The notes beneath the pieces were generated by a model that did not search any database, was not told the DNA's origin, and was given only the letters and a program-made list of their open reading frames with translations. Shown one piece after another: positions 16,470-21,256 of a DNA stretch of 21,256 nt. The first letter of the stretch is position 1. Every line of letters starts with the position of its first letter. Source of the DNA: a virus; the IMG/VR virus record IMGVR_UViG_3300033571_006106, positions 1 to 21,256 of that record; one strand, written 5' to 3'. A program made the position numbers and the translations under genes.

Positions 16470-17189
16470 TTACAGTTCAAAGTCAGTAGCTACACGGCTG
16501 GTAGTCTGAACTGAATTGAATTTATCTACATCAAAGTCAGAACCTGAAGTAGATCCAAATGATTGAACCGTCTTAGGCTTAGAAGCTTTAATGTGTTTGC
16601 TAGAATCAAAGGCAATTACCTTATCAGTATTACCTTTTGCTGATTGATAAGCATATTGTCCACGAACAGCAGGCTTTGGTAAATACAAATCAAAGTTTGT
16701 ATAGCCTTCCTTGTTTATATATTCTTTACCAGCAATACAGAAATAAATCTCTTTATCTGCAAACGGCTTGTCTTGATTGAACTGATGAATCAGTGATTCA
16801 ATAGTGTCATGCTGATTATCCTGATTTTCAAGCCAAGAAGTACAACCAAGTTCTTTACAAAGATTAGAAAGAGCTTTAACAATATCTAGGTCACGCTTGA
16901 CCTCTATACCTGACTTAGTAGTACCATCTGCATAAGGATACTCAGACATTCTAACACGGCCAATCTGACCTTTGTGTCTACCCATCTCCGGGTTATTACG
17001 ATCTACATAGAAACCTTCAAAATCATCACCCATATCTGGGCCTACAACATGAAGAGTCAAATTATATGCACCTTCTTTATATGGAACTTTGTCTAAAGTT
17101 ACAGAATAAATTGTGCAGGTTTGATTACCTGGTTGAATTACTTTGGGTGCTGAAGACCCACCTGTACTAATGTTTGCTGTACTAATCAT
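16470..17189 (-). CDS. Single-stranded DNA-binding protein (OB-fold type, phage)
   Basis: A 239-aa protein. The central part (about 22-170) is beta-rich, compatible with an OB-fold (CTIYSVTLDKVPY, YNLTLHVVGP, EIYFCIAGKEY). The C-terminus is flexible, Ser/Thr-rich and ends in an acidic-hydrophobic tail (ATDFEL; earlier DFDVDKF), as in SSB proteins that recruit partners by their tail. It lies directly downstream of the Sak4-like ATPase, upstream of a terminator, and among replisome genes. The assignment rests on tail, fold pattern and context; sequence similarity to bacterial SSB is not apparent. Confidence 0.65.
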   Translation of the reverse strand: MISTANISTGGSSAPKVIQPGNQTCTIYSVTLDKVPYKEGAYNLTLHVVGPDMGDDFEGFYVDRNNPEMGRHKGQIGRVRMSEYPYADGTTKSGIEVKRDLDIVKALSNLCKELGCTSWLENQDNQHDTIESLIHQFNQDKPFADKEIYFCIAGKEYINKEGYTNFDLYLPKPAVRGQYAYQSAKGNTDKVIAFDSSKHIKASKPKTVQSFGSTSGSDFDVDKFNSVQTTSRVATDFEL

Positions 17190-17206
17190 TTTACTTACTT
17201 TTTTAA

Positions 17207-17962
17207 TTAATCAATATATATTTTATCCCAGTGAGTTACAAAAGAGCCATCATCATTTATTTCAGAGAGAACAATCTCCTGATTTTTTAAATGATCTGGT
17301 CTGGCACCACATGCAATCTCATCAGTTGTTTTAAAGCTTAGGATATTCTTATTACCCTTACGATATAGATATCCAATAGCATCTGACTTAGAGCAGACAA
17401 TCCTTTTGAGTTTGCCGGTCAAATCCAAATCTAAAGAATTAAATTCAGCACCAGCTTTCTCTAAAACAATGTCCTTAACGTGACCAAGGAATATTACTCT
17501 TGGAGCCCATGTCTTTATATATGCAGTAACTTTCATATAAGCTTCACGGACCCAAGGATAACCTGCACCATTAGGTAAGTTTAATATATTACCATACTTA
17601 GCCTTACCACCTCTTTCAGGATCAAACCAGTTTGCACCCATAGGACTCTGTGAATATAGAGTTTCACCATAGGGAATGCACATCTCCTCTAAAGCTGTTA
17701 CAGTATCAACTGCAATATACTTATAAGGATTACCTGCATCTTTAATTGCAGCTCCGATCTTTTTAATGTCCTGGACACTACTTGCTTTGATCTTCATAGC
17801 ACTGACATAATCAGAACCATCCTCAAGATCTAATACAAGACAATCTGGAAGCTGAGCAACAATACTTGTTTTACCTACCTTAGGCTTAGAGAAAAGAATC
17901 AAATTACTTGGACTCTTAACTGTAGCTTCTACTTTGCTTAGGGGGAGAATTATCTCGCTCAT
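17207..17962 (-). CDS. Sak4-like/AAA_24 RecA-fold ATPase
   Basis: A 251-aa protein with a RecA-like nucleotide-binding core: Walker A SKPKVGKTS (25-33), an acidic strand CLVLDLEDGSDYV (41-53), and Walker B YKYIAVDTVTALEE (80-93). The LGHVKD segment is a likely sensor motif. This is the pattern of AAA_24/Sak4-type phage proteins, which promote single-strand annealing together with the phage SSB. The SSB-like gene follows 17 bases later, and an exonuclease lies further down the operon, which supports a recombination role. It overlaps the upstream gene by ATGA. Confidence 0.82.
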   Translation of the reverse strand: MSEIILPLSKVEATVKSPSNLILFSKPKVGKTSIVAQLPDCLVLDLEDGSDYVSAMKIKASSVQDIKKIGAAIKDAGNPYKYIAVDTVTALEEMCIPYGETLYSQSPMGANWFDPERGGKAKYGNILNLPNGAGYPWVREAYMKVTAYIKTWAPRVIFLGHVKDIVLEKAGAEFNSLDLDLTGKLKRIVCSKSDAIGYLYRKGNKNILSFKTTDEIACGARPDHLKNQEIVLSEINDDGSFVTHWDKIYID

Positions 17963-18495
17963 CTTTGGATTAATTTATTTAACCATTCCTTATTACTTAC
18001 TGGCTTACCTGTAACTATTGCAGCAAAATCCCGTATTGTCATATGAGTAAATGGTTCATCAGTTAGATCTTTACCAAACTCTACAAAAGGATCAACAGGT
18101 GCTGCTTTCTTTTCAGGTACTTTAACTTTAACTAGTTCTGATACTGGAATAAGATATCTCACATATCCCAAATCACTTGGCTCGGTTGTTTCATACTCTT
18201 CACTCCAATGAGGATTGTATCTCCACAACCACAGCGTTCTATTTGCATCTTCCGGCTCATATTCCCTGCTGACAAACTCAGTGTAAATATCAGCTTCTCT
18301 GCGTAATTCTGTTGCAAAGAAACTAACATACAACTCATCTTTGCCACGAGGTCTATAAGCCATCTTAGGAAAAAATAAAGCACCAGGAATTCCCAAAGCT
18401 TCAAAAGAATCTTGATGTTTTTCTCTTAGTGCATCAATCTTAGCTTTTGTAACTTCAGTAGTACTCTTGGCGCTACCAGATGTGCTTATACTCAT
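17959..18495 (-). CDS. Hypothetical protein (178 aa) between helicase and Sak4-like genes
   Basis: The function is not recognised. The first ~25 residues are Ser/Thr- and Lys-rich and probably disordered. The middle is a beta-rich region with many aromatic residues (ELYVSFFATEL, TLWLWRYNPHW). A Lys/Pro-rich linker (about 124-135) leads to a C-terminal helical part (THMTIRDFAAIVTGKPVS). Its ATG follows the helicase stop by 10 bases and its TGA overlaps the next ATG. Position among replication genes suggests a replisome accessory role. Confidence 0.78.
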   Translation of the reverse strand: MSISTSGSAKSTTEVTKAKIDALREKHQDSFEALGIPGALFFPKMAYRPRGKDELYVSFFATELRREADIYTEFVSREYEPEDANRTLWLWRYNPHWSEEYETTEPSDLGYVRYLIPVSELVKVKVPEKKAAPVDPFVEFGKDLTDEPFTHMTIRDFAAIVTGKPVSNKEWLNKLIQR

Positions 18496-18505
18496 AACTT
18501 ATTTA

Positions 18506-19492
18506 TTATTTACTTCTTCTTTCTTGAATTGGTGGAGTAGTCATTTCTACAATACGCATTTTCTCAAATTCTGCATTGAAGAAACTCATACGGGCATCAC
18601 CATTTCTACATTTTAAAAAGTGCATTACCAGAACCCTATCACTATCAATGATATATCTGTCGGGTCCATAGTATCTTATCTTCTGCTTGCCTGGTCTGTT
18701 CAGACCAATCAATGTATCAGCATGCTGAAGCAAAGCATCAGATCCAAAAATATCTGATTCTAGAATATAGTTCCCATACTTACCATCTTCATTGCGTTCA
18801 GGATTATCAATATTCCTGTTCAGCTGACTGAGAATAATAAATGCAATAGGATACTTCCTCTTTAGCTCAGTAATAGCCTCTCCCAGATTATAGAGAGTGT
18901 CATACTTGTCCTTTTCAAAGGGAGCCTTTTTAAGTAATAGAGAGTGGTCAAGAGTGACAATAGTTTTAGTAAAACTAAAGCCATCTTCTGTCTTCTTGGC
19001 ATTGGCGTTCATATACTGACTAATGGTTTCTTTAAACTCATTAACAGTTATAGGATCTTCTACAATGTCAATAGGATATTTTACTCTCTCTACAGCGTGC
19101 TCATAACAGCGCTGTAAATCATAGTCTGAGAGAACACCATCCGCACTGCAAAGATATTTGTAGGACTTGCCAAGTACACTACAATACTCTCTGATAGCAC
19201 TTGTTCTGGATAACATCTCAAACTGGAATTCTAATACCCTGAATGGTTCTTCAGGATTCAATTTAAATGATTCCCTGATGATCTGATCCTTAATAAGAGT
19301 CTTACCTGCACCAGGTCTACCACCAATAACGGTTAGAGAATTCCATTCTATCCCATCAGTAGTTGCATCATTAAATTTTGCCCACGGTGTTTTAATACTT
19401 CTAATATGACCTTCTTTTCTTCCCTTCATGTAATTGAGGGATTCTAGAAAGCCTTCCTTCTGGCTTTTCCAGTTCTGAAATACACCTGACAT
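18506..19492 (-). CDS. DnaB-type replicative helicase (SF4, RecA-core only)
   Basis: A 328-aa helicase. Motif H1 (Walker A) is IGGRPGAGKT (56-65); H1a contains FQFEM (89-93); H2 (Walker B) is VTLDH (179-183); H3 is ILSQLNR (220-226); H4-like KCRNGD is at 294-299. The set is that of SF4 hexameric helicases such as DnaB and T4 gp41. The N-terminal DnaB domain that binds primase is missing; only ~40 residues precede the core, so interaction with the primase must be arranged differently. It unwinds DNA at the fork. It is 23 bases downstream of the winged-helix-like gene. Confidence 0.92.
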   Translation of the reverse strand: MSGVFQNWKSQKEGFLESLNYMKGRKEGHIRSIKTPWAKFNDATTDGIEWNSLTVIGGRPGAGKTLIKDQIIRESFKLNPEEPFRVLEFQFEMLSRTSAIREYCSVLGKSYKYLCSADGVLSDYDLQRCYEHAVERVKYPIDIVEDPITVNEFKETISQYMNANAKKTEDGFSFTKTIVTLDHSLLLKKAPFEKDKYDTLYNLGEAITELKRKYPIAFIILSQLNRNIDNPERNEDGKYGNYILESDIFGSDALLQHADTLIGLNRPGKQKIRYYGPDRYIIDSDRVLVMHFLKCRNGDARMSFFNAEFEKMRIVEMTTPPIQERRSK

Positions 19493-19515
19493 AAGTATGC
19501 AAATATAAGAAATTG

Positions 19516-20085
19516 TTAGACAACTTTATCAGAAAAATGCGGTTTGTCCGGTAGAAAATCACCAGATTCTATAAGAGCGCAATAGTTTGCTAACTCTGAG
19601 GTTCTGGTCTTATCCGGATTAGTTTTAGTGATAAAGTATTGAGAGTTACGCATGTATAGATAATTCTGTTTTTCATACTCATCTACATACATTGCGGTTG
19701 CTTTTATTACAGTCTCCCAACTGTAGTTGTAAGTTTTGAAAAACCACTTAAATGCACCTTCAAGATTCTTTTCATTAACTCGTGATTGTACACCACTAGG
19801 TAATTTACCTTTTGGAAATAATTCAAGATAGCGTTTGACATAATCACCATTCATAGGCTTATTCTTACCTACAGCAGAAGCTGCAGGTTCTAATGTGTCT
19901 ATAACATATAAACCCTGTGGAGTAATCTTATCATCCTTATCTACATAACCTTTAAGTCTAAGGGCTCTTATTTCAGCCATAGAATTAATTTCCAATGGTT
20001 TAATAGAATAGTGCATACACCAAAGCAAATAAATCTGATTTGGAGTTGCTTCAAATTTATGAGTTAGTGCAGCTAACTGGTTCAT
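19516..20085 (-). CDS. Winged-helix-like protein upstream of the helicase (possible helicase loader/initiation factor)
   Basis: This 189-aa protein has no recognised family. Residues about 15-63 read as a winged helix: helices NQIYLLWCMHY and MAEIRALRLKGYV, then a two-strand wing VDKDDKITPQGLYVID. The C-terminal part (about 77-175) is helical and aromatic (FKWFFKTYNYSWETV). It is translationally coupled to the DnaA-IV-like gene by ATGA, and is followed by the DnaB-type helicase. That order, DnaA-like protein, unknown, helicase, suggests an initiation or loading role. This is inference from context only. Confidence 0.7.
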   Translation of the reverse strand: MNQLAALTHKFEATPNQIYLLWCMHYSIKPLEINSMAEIRALRLKGYVDKDDKITPQGLYVIDTLEPAASAVGKNKPMNGDYVKRYLELFPKGKLPSGVQSRVNEKNLEGAFKWFFKTYNYSWETVIKATAMYVDEYEKQNYLYMRNSQYFITKTNPDKTRTSELANYCALIESGDFLPDKPHFSDKVV

Positions 20086-20789
20086 TTATAATACTTCTTT
20101 GTTTCACTTAACTTACCAAATACTAACGCGTGAACGTTATGTGGCAAAATTACACCTTTATTTAAAACACTCTTAACTGATTCAATAACTTTACTTCTGT
20201 ATACTTTATCAATTGAAAACATATTTTCAAATGCTCTACAATTATGGATAGAAGTAGCATGATTTCTGAAGCCAAGTCTTTGACCACCATAAGCATGAGT
20301 ATTACCACATGTATACATCAGCCAAAATAGAAATTTTCTGGCATCTGTAACATCACGCAATCTACTTTTGCTCATTATTTCTGATACTGTCACATTAAAT
20401 GCTGCAGCAACACTGGGTAGGAATATATCAAATATATTATATGATATATCCAAATGAACAGATGGTAGAGTTTCATCAGCTACAGCTGTAGACTGAGTAC
20501 TAAGTACACCAAGTTCAAAATGATATGCAGCAAAGTGTTTTAATCTTTCTTCAAATTTGCTTTTAAACATTGGTGGAACTAAATCCATTAGTGGCTTAAT
20601 ATCTCTAAGCACCGGATTAGATTTAGTTGGTGGCTCTACAATCTTACTGATGATAGTTGTCACATAGAATGACAACGCCTTGTTCATATGCCAATTAAAT
20701 GGAGTCTTAGTCTTATGAGAAATATCCACTAAGGCATCATAAGTTTCATCAGGTAAACACAATTCTAACTTTTTAGGATCTATTACCAT
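20082..20789 (-). CDS. DnaA domain IV-like DNA-binding protein with N-terminal RHH-like region
   Basis: A 235-aa protein. Residues about 122-205 match the pattern of the C-terminal DNA-binding domain IV of DnaA: FNVTVSEIMSKSRLRDVTDAR (131-151) corresponds to the 'f-x-v-x-x-x-x-l-x-s-x-R-x-x-x-x-x-x-R' helix pair, and GFRNHATSIHNCR (173-185) to the DnaA signature with GRDHTT. Residues 8-50 (LELCLPDETYDAL, then FNWHMNKALSFYV) look like a ribbon-helix-helix segment. No AAA+ ATPase domain is present. It may bind the phage origin without being an ATP-driven initiator. It overlaps UDG at its start and the winged-helix-like gene at its end. Confidence 0.75.
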   Translation of the reverse strand: MVIDPKKLELCLPDETYDALVDISHKTKTPFNWHMNKALSFYVTTIISKIVEPPTKSNPVLRDIKPLMDLVPPMFKSKFEERLKHFAAYHFELGVLSTQSTAVADETLPSVHLDISYNIFDIFLPSVAAAFNVTVSEIMSKSRLRDVTDARKFLFWLMYTCGNTHAYGGQRLGFRNHATSIHNCRAFENMFSIDKVYRSKVIESVKSVLNKGVILPHNVHALVFGKLSETKKYYK

Positions 20790-21256
20790 ACTATTTGTTT
20801 TTCATTTTGAGACATTAGATAAATATTAATTTGATTAAACATATCACCACAATCCCAACCAGCCTGTCCTGTATAAGCAGCGCTAGCAGGATGGGCAACA
20901 AGTAATTTATGATTGTTTGCGGGAACTAAATCTGCATATTCTTGAGCTTTTTTACCAAGAAATGTATAACTAAGTCCCTGTTTATTCCATACTAATGTGT
21001 CTAGTACGGCTAATAAAAACGGTCTCCATAATAAATAATGAGTGCCCGGTTTACCAATAGTAGTGGTTAATGCTGAATTTAACAGCAATACACCTTGTTC
21101 AGCCCACCTTGTTAGATCATAATCTGAACTAACAGGTTCATCTGGATAAACTGTGGCTTTTATGGCATTCAATATATACCTGAGTGATGCTTCAGGTCTG
21201 TTTTGTTTACTACAGGAAAAAGCAATACCATCAGCTGTATCTATCTGAGGGTAAGG
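20783..21256 (-). CDS. ung: Uracil-DNA glycosylase, 5' end outside window
   Basis: The frame is open to the right edge and gives 157 visible residues. Family 1 UDG motifs are present: PYPQIDTADGIAFS at the start (the water-activating GQDPY loop, of which the first three residues are beyond the edge), the core WAEQGVLLLNSALT, and LVAHPASAAYTGQAG (HPS loop, with Ala replacing the second Pro and changes after it), followed by DMFNQINIYL. The enzyme removes uracil from DNA. A TTG in the middle of the frame is not the start, because coding continues upstream of it. It is the first gene visible in the replication operon, and its stop overlaps the next ATG. Confidence 0.92.
   Translation of the reverse strand, partial: PYPQIDTADGIAFSCSKQNRPEASLRYILNAIKATVYPDEPVSSDYDLTRWAEQGVLLLNSALTTTIGKPGTHYLLWRPFLLAVLDTLVWNKQGLSYTFLGKKAQEYADLVPANNHKLLVAHPASAAYTGQAGWDCGDMFNQINIYLMSQNEKQIVW

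Noticed and set aside
20423-20449. Inverted repeat ATATATCA...TGATATAT as origin or operator
   Set aside because: It is AT-only apart from one pair, lies inside coding sequence, and such repeats are expected by chance in AT-rich DNA.
20783-21172. UDG as a 129-aa protein from the TTG at 21172
   Set aside because: In-frame coding continues upstream to the window edge and contains the PYP...GIAFS catalytic motif.
1-21256. tRNA genes, CRISPR arrays, IS elements, attachment sites, stop-codon reassignment
   Set aside because: None seen: no cloverleaf, regular spaced repeats or transposase. Genes whose stops were checked use TAA or TGA, and frames end at expected points without needing a reassigned stop.

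Overview
The window looks like part of a tailed dsDNA phage of the crAss-like group (Crassvirales), whose hosts are gut Bacteroidales. This is inferred from three things: the gene set, two gene blocks facing each other, and AT-rich DNA in which most genes follow the previous stop within a few bases and start codons lack clear Shine-Dalgarno sequences. No database search was possible, so lineage is not assigned further.

Left block (+ strand, 1-5532): the last ~1,790 codons of a giant virion or ejected-type protein that is open at the window's left edge and carries an HEFSH zinc-peptidase motif. A 48-residue, very basic protein follows. A strong hairpin terminator ends the block at about 5525-5552.

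Right block (- strand, read from 21256 down to 5545): a replication, recombination and nucleotide-metabolism operon. In order of transcription it holds uracil-DNA glycosylase (5' end outside the window), a protein with a ribbon-helix-helix-like N-terminus and a DnaA domain IV-like C-terminus, a winged-helix-like protein, DnaB-type helicase, an unknown protein, a Sak4/AAA_24-type ATPase, an SSB-like protein, DnaG-like primase, RuvC-like resolvase, a metallopeptidase-like/VWA protein and a MoxR-type AAA+ ATPase. After these come an unknown 419-aa protein, a PD-(D/E)XK exonuclease, two unknown proteins, a family B DNA polymerase, a small ribbon-helix-helix protein, an NMAD1/DUF1599-type protein and a possible 29-aa membrane peptide.

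The main discovery is in the MoxR-type gene. It is interrupted inside the codon before the P-loop glycine-lysine by a 1,011-nt group I intron (12616-13626) that carries a GIY-YIG homing endonuclease. A 7-bp P1 pairing, U at the 5' splice site, G at the intron end, and P3-P9 helices traceable base by base support the boundaries. Joining the exons gives an intact 397-codon protein with the P-loop GEAGIGKTS. The endonuclease gene sits in the P1 loop, and the intron's internal guide sequence is also its last codons.

How the genes could work together: helicase, primase, polymerase and SSB form a replisome. The DnaA-IV-like protein may recognise the origin. Exonuclease, Sak4-like ATPase, SSB and RuvC form a recombination set. 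UDG and NMAD1 act on nucleotide quality or modification. The MoxR/VWA pair probably forms a chaperone or remodelling machine of unknown target. Two internal hairpin-plus-U-tract terminators, at 16429-16454 and 8269-8295, divide this block.
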